This document shows, piece by piece, positions 1-11,900 of a stretch of DNA of 64,000 bases. The notes below the pieces were generated by a model. That model searched no databases and had not been told where the DNA came from. It saw only the letters and a program-made list of their open reading frames with translations. The stretch lies in assembly GCA_963969595.1 (NCBI GenBank), contig OZ018412.1, positions 12,960,501-13,024,500 on the forward strand, read 5' to 3'. This DNA comes from Neckera pumila (taxonomy: Eukaryota; Streptophyta; Bryopsida; Hypnales; Neckeraceae). A program made the position numbers and the translations under genes. The first letter of the stretch is position 1. Every line of letters starts with the position of its first letter.

Positions 1-2920
1 CATAAATAGGGACCTACGACACATCTCATTTGAAAATTCATAACTAATTCAAAAATGCTTCCAAAAATATAAAACGACTTGTGTTAGATTCCTCATCTAT
101 TTTTCTTTCTTTGAAAAATAAGCTAAAAATATTCCCATCCAAAGAACCACATGAAAATGACAGACTAGCCTTTAAATGGTTGGTTTCTAAGCCTCCTACC
201 TCAGTTGTGTGTTATTTATAGGTGTCAGTAAGAAGATTATGTGCATAGTGTCTTTCTAAACAATTGACTTCCATGCAGAGCAAGAATTGAAAAATATTTT
301 GTTATTTTTTAAGATTGGAATTGTTTCTGTCTTCCATGGTATTTGCATAGTTTCCATGTGAGTAGGAGAAAATTGGAGAAGCTACATTTTAGGAGTACCT
401 TTGTCTTTTTGTCAAACTGAAAGCAATCCAAAAGTTCAAGTCCAATATTAATATTAGTTCCTTTGAAGTTGAAAACTTATTTTGCCTACTTCTTTTAATC
501 TTCTCTATACCATTAGAGGAGTTTTGGGCCTCCTAAGAGATTGCGAGTTCTCGGATTGTGGAAACTCTGCAGGAATGCTGGAACGCTGCCAAATGGCCAG
601 GCTGATGTGGTCAAGTTAAAATGATATTTCGGTTAAATTTTTTTTTTTTTTTTTTTTTGAAAAAAAAAAAATCTGACACGCCCGTATCGTTGTTTGCTGA
701 ATCTAGGCAGACTAGAGAACGGGCCTGAAACAGTCTTCTAAGGCCCCCGAAACTCTTCTAATGCTATTCCGGTTAGTGGCCAACAAAGTTATTAGAAGAA
801 GCCTAGAAATTTGTTGGCCAAGTATTCCAAATCTCGTCTTGCAAATATTATACACTTCCATATAGATGTCCAAGAAATATTTTGTCTTTTCTATGAAGGT
901 TGGCCATGTATGGTTCAAGTATGTCCTTAACTCAAGGTACAAATTAAGAATGTAAATAATTGTAGGAAGATATGATCTTGAATCACATTATCAAAATCAA
1001 TGGAATTACGTTGAAAGAAATTGTTTTGTTTTGGAGCTTTTAGTTGGCCTCTTCGATTTTGTAATGATATTTTCAAACCAAAATTTAAGGATAAATAGTA
1101 TAAAGTCCATATATGGACTTCTTGGAACATATTAAAGTGTATGTGAATGTGTGGGTTGTCATTTTGGGGTTTTTGTCGTCCCTTCAGAACCAATTTGTAG
1201 AGGATGTTGTCCCTTGAGACTACCAAATATTAGCATATTACTGAACATTGACCTTTTGAGAACCAAATTTATTTGAATAGTCCTCTAAAAGCCTCTTTTA
1301 ATGTGCCTTTCACAAGATGGCTTCTTATGTTGATAAAGAATACTTGTCTGCATTTTTGAGTAAGTAGTTGTTGTACATGCAATACATAGGCTTGAAAATA
1401 TTTAATGTTGCCAAGTAGTTTAGTCCCTTTTATTCTATTATAATTCAAGAATATTTAAGTAGAATCCTTAGCTCACTACTAGAAAATGTAACCTAAATCT
1501 ATACTTTTTCTTTTCATGTCTATTGATTGTAATATTTTTTAGTGTTGATTCAACAATTTTTCTTAATGTGGTCATACAAATCAATAAACTTCATGTGGCC
1601 ATTCATTTACTTTCTTCATGGATTTAAATCCATCCTACGTGGTGTGAGGTATCCTAGTCCATCAACAAATTCTAAATATTGAGTAATTAAATTATTGGAA
1701 GCATATTCAAGTTCTTATTAAGGCAATTGTAAGCAAAATTTAAGCAAATTCACAGTTGCTCCAACCTAATTGTTACCCCTATTCCTATACCAAATTTCAT
1801 TCTATTTTATTCTAATGTAGTGAAAATTTTGTAATAGTAAGATCCCATTATGACTCCTCTAGGTACTTCACTATACATTGTATCCATATACACATCTATC
1901 AATTTATTTTTATTAAAAGGATTATTTAGCTATTATTTCACAATAGATATATCCCTATTTTTTTTGTCTACCTGTCTTTTTTGCCCATTGACCTACCTCC
2001 TATGGTAGTTAAAACTAAAATTTGAGGCATTTTAACATGTCCCCATTATAATTCAATGAACTGTATGTGGTTTTAGAATTGATTAGTATAATATGTACAC
2101 TTTCACTATTGTTAAACACAACCCACCCAAACAATACATATATGGACATCATATATTGAACGATTCATACAAACATATAATACAAATGAATCATACTTGT
2201 ACAATCGGAGAAAAACCATAGAAACTAAAAATCCTACAAGCAGTATTATATTGGCTATTCAAGCGCAACTTATGCATTTACAAATGCAATGTTTAGGGCC
2301 CTATAATCTTACAAAACGTGTTAGTAAGTAGATTGATTTCAGAATTTTGGGTTTAGGGTACAGTACAACAATAGCTCCTACCTGAAATTAAAACCCTGGC
2401 TATACACATATTCAATCCAAAATAAGACGCAATTCATTATTTTGTCTATTTGTATATGGAAAATAGAAGCTCCTCATGTAGGTTCTTCCCCTCTCTTTTA
2501 TACGAAACCTTGTATAGATTTACAAATTTTCTACAATGGATACATTACAATGCTACATATAGTAGTTGTAATACAATATGCTTCAAAGAATGATGCTATA
2601 TATAGTAGCTTGAATATTTTTTAAAGCGTTAGCTCTAAGATTTAAAATGTACCTTATAGTAGATCTCACATTGTTTCTAAAATAATTGCTAGTGAACTAT
2701 CTAGGCTGGCAAGATGACACTTCATTCTAGAATTGGTTTCTAAAGTAACAATTTTGTGAATTTGATGAATACCACCATATTGATTTTCTACACATGGGAG
2801 AGTATACATTAACTATTCCACAATCTTGAGAGACAAGATTTTAGATTTCCATTGCAAGCCTATTGAGAATAAGAGAGCCATATGAACATCTAAATCGATG
2901 AATAGAGTCCTCCTATTTGG
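1..2920. other. gene-free AT-rich stretch
   Basis: I see no supportable gene here. A run of about 20 T followed by about 12 A lies near 640-672 and could fold on itself. Two adjoining open frames on the minus strand (712-942 and 927-1226) have no recognisable domain and are in different frames. The rest is AT-rich low-complexity sequence typical of intergenic plant DNA. Confidence 0.6.
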
Positions 2921-3137
2921 CACTATAAGAAACCTACGTTTTAGGTGACAAGCCTTGATTTATCTTGACGGATTTTAGTAGACGTCCAATGCAACAAATC
3001 CATATTTTTATATCAATATTGATGTTACATTGAATATTTTTGTTGACAAAAAACATGGGTTTGTTGTATTGGATGTCCATTAAAGTCCATCAAGAAAAAT
3101 TAGGGCTCATCACCTAAAATGCAAGTTTCTTATAGTG
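2921..3137. mobile_element. CACTA-ended miniature element (217 bp)
   Basis: It begins CACTATAAGAAAC and ends GTTTCTTATAGTG, an exact inverted match. The inversion continues inward imperfectly (GTTTTAGGTGA against TCACCTAAAATGC). CACTA...TAGTG ends are the hallmark of the CMC/EnSpm superfamily. There is no coding capacity, so it would depend on a transposase elsewhere. The 3-bp flanks are TGG and GGG, so a target duplication is not clean. A close relative with the same ends lies at 4837-5074. Confidence 0.75.
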
Positions 3138-3371
3138 GGGGCAACAATGGGAAGCTATGATTTTTTGCTTTGACTACATATGATATTTTCTTACTAAAAA
3201 ATGAGTAAGTTGGTCAAAATACAAATGGAACATCTTCTTGTTTATAGTCCTATTGCAAAAAAATTGTAAATCTAAGAAGTCTAAATATGTTCAACAATTA
3301 CAAAGACAACAAAAAGTCATCCTACTCTTGTTACTTTAACTTGAAGGAAGAATCAAGAATGCAACCCTACT

Positions 3372-4308
3372 TTAACCCCTAAAGTTCTATGACTATGTTC
3401 TCACTGAAAACACTTGAAAACTGCCATTTTTAGTACAAGTATCCAATTTTTGAAAAAAAAACTTTTTTGGACACATGTAACTATAGGATCTTGTAGTATA
3501 GTGACTTGAGAACATATGTTAAGAATTTCAGGAATTTCCGCCAGGTGGATTGCAAGATATAAGCATTCAAATTCACTAAAACCATTTTTTTGGCCCTGCA
3601 AAAAACAAGGCAGCAGCACTTCACAAGCTCACTTTCTGATAAAAAAATGTCCAAAATGATGGTCCTTCTTTGGATTCTTTTTCCTAGACAAGTTGGCTAC
3701 ATGCTTGAAAATTTTCACTTCATTTGAAATTGTATAACATATAGGAAAAAAATAGTAAATAGATAGCAGTAGAGAATGATTCAAAATACAAAATTGTCAA
3801 GAATTTAATTATGGAATTGAAAAATGCTAATCGCAACGGTGGCAGTGTTGCAATAAATAATCTACATCCTAGGATTTTATTTTTTTCAAAAAATATTGAA
3901 AATTGAGTAAGATATAGGACTTCAAACTTTATTTTAGATTAGAGAATCCATAACTGCCCGCAAACTTAAAATCTTCATAACTTTTGATTCATTGATAAAA
4001 ATGGGATGATTCTAAGCTTTTAACCTATATATAACTCTAAGAAAATAATTTCAAATTTTTGTTTTTTGAAAAAAGTGCTTCTTTCTGATCTACCCAGACT
4101 GCCCAGTTACAAAAAAAAATAACATATTAGGCCATAACTTTTGACATGTATTTCCAAATGTCATGAAATTTGGTGCATATGAAAGATATTCCTTGCCCTG
4201 ACCATCTCTCTTAAAATTTCAGCCAAAAATATGGAAATCTCTAGTTGTACGTACCTGCCCAAAAATTCTATACAACCAAAAAATGCATGTTGGTCTTTTA
4301 GGGGTTAA
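3372..4308 (+). mobile_element. TTAA-flanked non-autonomous element, full-length copy A (937 bp)
   Basis: The left end is TTAA-CCCCTAAAG and the right end is CTTTTAGGGG-TTAA, giving short terminal inverted repeats bounded by TTAA on both sides. The interior matches the element at 55169-56103 in inverted orientation and, more loosely, the one at 15636-16575. It has only short chance ORFs and no transposase. TTAA plus CCC termini recalls piggyBac. Because TTAA is a palindrome, a TA target site with ACCCC ends fits equally well. Confidence 0.7.
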
Positions 4309-4316
4309 CTCCTCAA

Positions 4317-4435
4317 CGCTATGACATCCATATTTTGGATGATGAATAGAGTGCTTCAAACAAATGTTTTATCTCAATACGTTCCCATTCATCCCAAGCA
4401 ACTCTTGAATCTTCAAAGATGGACTTTTTTTTTGA
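4317..4435 (+). repeat. dispersed repeat module (TCCATATTTTGGATGATGAA type)
   Basis: This segment, with core TCCATATTTTGGATGATGAA then AGAGTGCTTC, recurs on the plus strand around 37610-37760 and on the minus strand around 14196-14305. The matches are partial but ordered, including a conserved downstream stretch about a mean 90 bp later. No termini or coding capacity were found, so the class is unknown. Confidence 0.45.
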
Positions 4436-4836
4436 CCAAATTCACCCCAAATTAATCATTGGAAGGCTTTGTTATTTTACAACTACATAGTATCATGTGA
4501 AGACTTTTCACTTTTTCCAAAAACGGTTTATGGTCATATAGATAACACTTCAATAAAAGTGTACTTGATAAAATTGGAGGGTATTTAGACAAAAGCTAAC
4601 ATCATACTACTAAAATCACAACAACCTCTATAATATCACAATTCAATTTTGAATAATATTATAGAAATTAAAATTTAATTGCTTTTGTAATAGCCATAGG
4701 ATACTTTCCACTGTATATTATGTATTCTTTTCGTGAAATATTTGAAAATCAAATGGATACTTCTAAAAAAATTTAAAAAAAAATCTTTTCAGACAACAAA
4801 ACAACACTATAGATAAATTCCATGTCTTTTTAAAAT

Positions 4837-5074
4837 CACTATAAGAAACCCCTGTTTTAGATGACGTTAGCATAACCTAAGCAGACACATTTTTGTGGAC
4901 GCAAAATAAAACAACTTGTGTTTCTATGTCAATAATATCATCCAATATAACATCCAAACATTACCTTGGACATTATTATTGATATAAAAACACAAGTTGT
5001 TTTATTTTGTGTCCACAAAAATGCGTCTGCTTAGGTTATACTAACGTCACCTAAAATGCGGGTTTCTTATAGTA
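4837..5074. mobile_element. CACTA-ended miniature element with long arms (238 bp)
   Basis: It begins CACTATAAGAAACCC and ends GGGTTTCTTATAGTA, where the last base should be G and is probably mutated. Each arm continues for about 90 bp (for example AACCTAAGCAGAC against GTCTGCTTAGGTT), so the element is almost entirely one hairpin. The flanks carry a matching 3-bp AAT duplication (4834-4836 and 5075-5077), as expected for CACTA elements. It shares its ends with 2921-3137. Confidence 0.8.
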
Positions 5075-5915
5075 AATGTGATATTAAAGAATAAGGAAGC
5101 ACCAACTGCTAGCGTTGCTCTACATATTCAAATGTGAAGATTCTACTTACATTGTTCACTTCATTAATTAATTCTTATTGCAATGTTTTCATCTTTGCAA
5201 AGATTATTTTGTAAAAATTATGATATAAAGATTTTCTTTAATTACTTTATATTGCACTATATAAATTTTTTCAAAGAATATTATATGAGGATGTCAATAT
5301 TTTCATTTAAAAATTATATACTTTGTTTATCTACATTCTATCACATGAAATACTAATGAAAGTAATATATTTAATGCGTAGCAAGGCAAGCGCCAATCGC
5401 TAGTTAATCCTAAAAGGATGTAAAAGCCCCAAAGTGACGGATGCAGGACATTGAAGATTATTGTAAAAAAGATAAATATATCTATTGATCTAAAAATTGA
5501 ATCATTATTGCGGGAGTACCTATCTCTAAGCCAATGTTCTTCTAAGATCAACTTTGGTGAAACGCAAGCCTATCACCAAAGCCGAATCCGTCAAAATTAC
5601 CAAATTTTTGGATGAATGAGGGCATTCCTCATTCATCCAACACTTTTAGTCCTCGGCGTCGTCCCTCTTGGGTTAAGTTCGTGTACAATTTACTGTACCT
5701 CAAGCTCATCCCTCTGTCACTGCTCTGCCTGGCGTCAGCGACCGGCGTCCCGCGCTTCTTGTGTGTTGCACCGAAATGGCGACCCACTTCGTCTCTCTCG
5801 TCCTGCGCACCACGCTCTAACTTAGCATCACCAACTCTCGATCCTTGACTCAGGTCTTCCAGACAATCGCCCTCTTTCTCCTCCTCCTAATCCCTGTTTC
5901 GGAGTACCTTTCCTC

Positions 5916-8900
5916 ATGGCGGAGGGCGTGGACGGAGGCAGTTACGCTCGCACTTCCTCTCCACAATTTCACCAACACGATGCGCCACCAGCTCTTTCTG
6001 ACTCTACCACTGCTGCTATTGCTGTGAACGAGGAGGTCGAGGAGGAGGAGGAGTATCGTACGGACCTCTGGGGGTATCCAGTGCATACGCGATCCGACAG
6101 CTGCGTTTCTTTCATCAATGCATTCTACCGTCAGGTTTGTTGCTGGATATTTCTTTCTCGATTAGGAACAGGCGTTAGTAGCAGGAAGAGATTTCTAAAA
6201 TCCATTCAGTATTGGTTTGTGTATGTGAAAACAGATTAGGACTGCCTGTCGAATTTAGATTTGTTTGGGATCGAGGGAGCAGGCCTCTGGCAGTGCGGGT
6301 TAGGTTAACGGCAGAAGTTGTTGAACCTCAACTATGTCCTCGTATCCTAACCTTATGAAGCTTCAGGAATTCTTTGTCTTCGAATTTAGCATAATTCAGC
6401 CGAGTTTCGTCAAGCGAAAGTTCCATCAAGTATTAGGAATAGGAAGAGCTGGAAAAGTTTGTAGAACTGTACTCCGTATTGGTTTGTGTTTGTAAAGAAA
6501 GATTAGGACTATGCAGAACTGGATGTGACTTTGGCTTAGTTTAGATTTGTTTAGGATTGAGGGAACCAGTTTCTGGGAGTGCTTGTTAGGTTATATTGGC
6601 AGGACTAATTAGAGTGGCAACTGTCTTCTCGTAACTTAACGTTACGGAGCTGAAAGAACTGCTGCGTCTGCGAATTTGTAATAGTCCATCAGCCTTCAAG
6701 TACTTTGATTTTGAGTTAGTTCATCAGAGTTCCGTCACTTTCGCGTGGATTTGCTACTAGAGAGAATTTATCCTAGTTTATCAGAATTCCATCACTTTGA
6801 CTCTGACAAAATTCTAGACTAATAAATACTGAAAGAAAATTTAAGCATTATATTAAGCATAAAAGTTGATCATAGGTTTGCTCTGATCACAAATACAATT
6901 TCTGGTATTTAGATAAGGTGTGCCAAGATGCTTGTTCGGATGAGCAATGGTGCAAGAAGTTACAAATAACAGTTAAGCTACTCTGATAGCCATGACCTAA
7001 CCGGGGGTTTAATGTCGTTGAAGGTAGCATTGCAAATTTCTGTTTACCCATTTGCTTCCTGTTGCGCGTGAGTTGGTTATTAGCAAAGCAGCTCTAAATG
7101 CTCTTACATGATCTTCTTGTTATTCAAGATCATTCATCAGTATCAGGGGGAATAAGCTGTGGAATTTATTATGAAGGAATTATAGTACAACGTAGAAGTG
7201 ATGTCACCTAGATAAACTTGTCAGCGACTTTGCTAGATTTCCAGGCTGAAATTCTAAATAATCATGGTACTATCCGGAGGTTCTTCACGACATCCTTTTG
7301 AAAAAAATGGATATAACCTGAAGCCCACACCTTTCGTGAGTCAAGTGAGAAAAGGACAAAGACTGGGTTTTGCAAATTACTTCTGAATTTATCGATTGTG
7401 CGGAAAGACTCTCATGTGTCGAAGCTAAAAACGGAAAGTCCGTTTTTGAAGCTAATTGTCGATTATAATAACTTCCATGTTTTAATTGTTCAAAGATGTA
7501 GGGTACGGCTTCTTCTTTCTATTTGTATATCGAAGGCATATTAGAGGCTTAGCTCTTCGATTGCTTATGCCCAATGTGTCAGAAAAGTCTGCTATAGCAC
7601 TTCAAGAATTATTTACTTGAGGACCCCGGCATTGTCTATCTTGCAAGAACTCGACCCTTTTCGAGTTCACGGGGTATTAATGAAGATAATTTTCTTGAAT
7701 GGTGTTAAACATGTTTCTTATATTTCATTCTGGCATGTGAGTTCAAGACGACAGTTATCTTCCTCAATCTTCGTAATTTTGAGCTCACGATGGCACTGTA
7801 CCCTGTAATGAATGAAGAGAATTGCTGTTTACGTGAATGGAATTGGAGTAGTCGAAAGTTCTAACAAAGTGAGATGCTGGATAGGACCTAATATTGCTCC
7901 TTTTGTATGTTTTTACAGGTGCTGACGTATGGTGCAAACAGGGAAGTTATTCTTAAAGCAACTGACGCGGACGGTAGTTGTGTCCTAGCATGCGCATTGG
8001 CAGCTAGTTACGTGTTGACCCTAGGCGATTTTGAAGGCAAAGAACGAAGGCTAGAGGCGTATTTAAACGCTGCTAAATCTAATTTGGTACTATAATTTAT
8101 CCTCCGTCTATTTTTTGTAGTTCCCGTTGGTTTCTGTATGATGCAACCATTTGCGACCCCAAGCGAGTGGTGGTGTCCAAGCTGTTATCAATGAAGTTCG
8201 CTAGATGTTCATCCGTATGCACAGAACTTTGTTAAAGTGTCATGATCTTGCGCAGGCTCGTGCAAGTAGCTATGAAAGGTTAGTGCTGGCAATGGTTACC
8301 GCATGGGTACAGGGTCAAATTGGAGAGGTACTTGATTTGCATTTTCAGGTAACTACGTCTCTTTTTTATTTTATGTCATCCGCTTTGTGCATGTGGAGGG
8401 TAGATATTGAGATCGAGATCATTACAAAGGTCTCCTTGTATGATTTGTTTAGAGCTGTAGTTTTGAATTATGCATCAAATAGTCATAAGATCTGCAAGTG
8501 TTTATTTATGGGTTTTTTAAGTCATTTCAAGGGTCTCACAATAATAGTCTATTGGCTCAAAGTTCACTTTTCATCAACTAAAATGTTAAGGTTGGGTTGC
8601 GCTGACCTGCGTTTGTACATTGCTTACCAACATCTCTTGCACAACTCTCATTAGATTGCTTTAGATTGTATATTCGTTAAGTGTGCTGGTTGTGGCAAGT
8701 ATGATGCTATATCTGGCTTAACGGAAGGATATGTTTTCAACGCAATATTTACGCTACATATGCATGTTTCTCAGCTTCTGACACAGTTTCCAAAAGATTT
8801 GGCCTCTCTTAAAAGAGGTCAAACCATCTGCTTTTACATGGGGCGACAACATGATATGCTACGGTTGGCTGAGCAGGTACGTGATATCATCGCTCGGATT

Positions 8901-11900
8901 TGCAAATAAAACGTCTAGTTGGAAAGCAAATAGGAGAATTTGTTATTCATTGGAATACCTGTATTGGATGGGCTCTTGAAGTGGATTCCTTGCGTTCACT
9001 TCGAAGCATGTATCACTGTTTGCTTTTGTTTACTGTAGTCGTCTTCTGCCTAGAGCTTCCGACCTTACTACCGTATTCAGTAATCAGAATTCCCTTAAAA
9101 TTGCACCAGTAAATGAGCTTGATAGGATGGGCTTACGCATTCATGGAAACTTGTACACGAACAGGTTCTGCCTGCGAACAGGGAAAGTCCGTTCATGTAT
9201 GGAATGCTGGCGTTTGCTCTATTGGAAGTGGGAGGGAGAATGAGAGAAGCAGAAATTGCAGCTAAGAAGGCACTAGAAATTGATCCCCTTGATGTGTGGG
9301 GTCAACATGCGGTGCGGGTCTCCTGTAACTCTCGTAGGCATTGTGCGGAACCCTGACTTTGCTCAATATTGCTCATCATCACTTTTGGCTTGACTCTCTT
9401 GCCAAGCGTTGTAGTAGTAGAAATACTTTGGCTGGTATCCTCGTGCATTTGCCCAAGTGTTTTGAATTCATGCCCGACCTTTTTCTATATGAAACTGTTA
9501 ACCCCTTAACTTACAGATTGTTCTCCAGAATTGACGATTTGAGAAAAATCATTATAAAGCACTATTTGAAAGAATATTTTGGGATTGATATACAAATAAA
9601 AGTTGTAGACTTTGAGTTTAAGATTCCATCCATGCTAATGTAGATTCACCAATGCTATCACCAATATTTTTTTATAGATTTTGAAAAGGAAATTTCAATA
9701 TTCCCTCTCAATTCAATTACAAGCAAAATATGATCATTTTTTGAGTAAAATTTGTTGGAATGGATTTGAAAAGAGGTTCTCTTGACATGGGGAATTTTTG
9801 GAATTTTTGTGTTCTTAAAATCGATGACCTCATTTTTGCAAATTCAATTTTGAATTGGTGTCAATGCAATTTTGGCTTGGACAACCACTTGACATACTTG
9901 AAATTTTAGACAAATATGTACTCTAGTAACGCCAAATCCAACCATTACATAGGACAATAATGTGATAAAGTATCTCCACTAATTAGGATGACTTTCCACT
10001 AATTAGGATGACTTTCATCCAAGCAATAATGAGAAAGAATCGTCAATTTCAATCTGTAATTTCAATCTGTTCGTAGTCCAAAAATTGGCGCTAAGGGATT
10101 AACACAAGTATTTGATTTCATACTCAGACTGTGGATTGCTGAGATCATTTGAACATATTTTCTGTTTTTGCAGCTGGTCCACGTACTACAACATGAATGT
10201 CATTTCAAAGAGGCGTTGACATTTGGAGCTAGTTGCAGTGACACCTGGACCTCCTGCTGTTCGTTCATGTAATTCTCCAATTTTGTTTCCTGCATGAAAT
10301 CTCATGAATTTTCGTGATTTTTTTGGTGAAGAGCTGCTGAACGTGGGAGGTCAAATGATGGCCAAAGATGCGAAATTCTCTTAGAATGATAGATATGAGT
10401 AGAGAGTACCATATGGATGCGGACTATGGCAAGTGTCAGCTCATTACTACTGGCGAAATCTGTAAACTACCGAAACGTTTAAAGTTCTACTGACTTGTTT
10501 CTCGTTCACTGTTACAGGTATACTCATAATTGGTGGCACTTAGCCTTGTGCGAGTTGGAGCAGGGAGGCAAAGGCGTCTTGGAAAGGGTGGTGGTAATCT
10601 ATGATACTCATATTTGGGGCAGCAATGTCGCTGCTGATAATTCGCAGGTTTCCTTGCATATTCCTCGCCTATACTATTTCAACTTTTGGGACTCATGAAT
10701 TCGGTTTCGATTGCTAGGACCTTGAATTAGGTAGTTCAGACTAAACATTACCTTTGTATTTAAGCACTTCTTTAATAAGTGAGTACAAGTTACAAGCTCC
10801 TGCTCCTTGCCTGTTGCGTTTGATCAACTGATACAATCCTAGTGAATGGGGTGTTACCCCAAGAAGTTGTGAAATTGTGTATAGGAGTACGAAATTTTAA
10901 AACTGCTTCATTTTTAACGTCGTTGTGCCAGGATTGCTTAAATGCTCTTGGGCTGCTGCTTCGTCTTGATATTAGAGGGCATAAGGATGTTGTCACTTCA
11001 CGAATAGCTGACATGATGACATGCCTGCTCGATGAGGTAGGAACCTGTCTTGTAGGAATACAGAGTCTAATCTTGTCAATGCTGCGTTTATATGTCCTTA
11101 TACTCTAGAGGTGACTCATTGTTTTTGTAATAGCAGTGTAATTAGAGAATGTCGACAAGTTAATCCGACGTAACGACAGCCTTGTACTTGAATATGCTAA
11201 TTTGTATTTGGTTGAACCGTCTACAGCGTAGGTGGTATACTGAGTGGCTACAGGACCTCTTGATGGTTTGGGGGCTATCGCGAGGAGGTCACAAGGCGGA
11301 GGCTCAACGGCTGCTCCAGAATCTCACGCATAGGCAAGCTTGACTAGATATAGCCTGGCGTTGCTACTGCAATTATTTTTTTACTTAACCGTCTGTGTCT
11401 TTGTTCAAGTGAAAGGTAGCAACGTCATGCCTCTTACTCTACTCATATATTTGATGTATAACCGTCTATGTCTTTGTTCATGGCAGAGTCACATGTCAAC
11501 ACAAGTATGTAAATGCTCCTTCAGTGTCAAGATGCTTATCCGTCTGCTTAGCCTTTGTTCTATAGAGAAGAGTATTTGTGATAGCCTGTTCGTCCTTTTT
11601 TTATTGCAGAGTGGAAGAAATGAAGGAGAACCAACGAAAACCTTTGCAATCCGTGATATCGGTATGCAATTTACTCATATTCTTGACAATCAGTTTTGTT
11701 TGCGTGACATAGAACTAGCATTTACGGTGGTTTGATAGAAAGTCAACACCTGGTTGGAATTTGGTGCGTTAAGTCTGCCTGACTTTTGGTGGTTCCAGCT
11801 TGCAAGGGCGTTATATGAGTATGGAATCCGCAATTTTGGAGCTGTTTGCAAGTTGTTGGGTCTCGATTCCAACTTATCCAAGTATAAGGTAAGAGGCATG

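Noticed and set aside
3372..3385. CCCTAAA motif resembling the plant telomere repeat
   Set aside because: It occurs once per element end, never in tandem, and is part of the TTAA-CCCCTAAAGG terminus.
5850..6086. Minus-strand ORF opposite exon 1 of the TTC38-like gene
   Set aside because: It is the reverse shadow of a low-complexity acidic exon.
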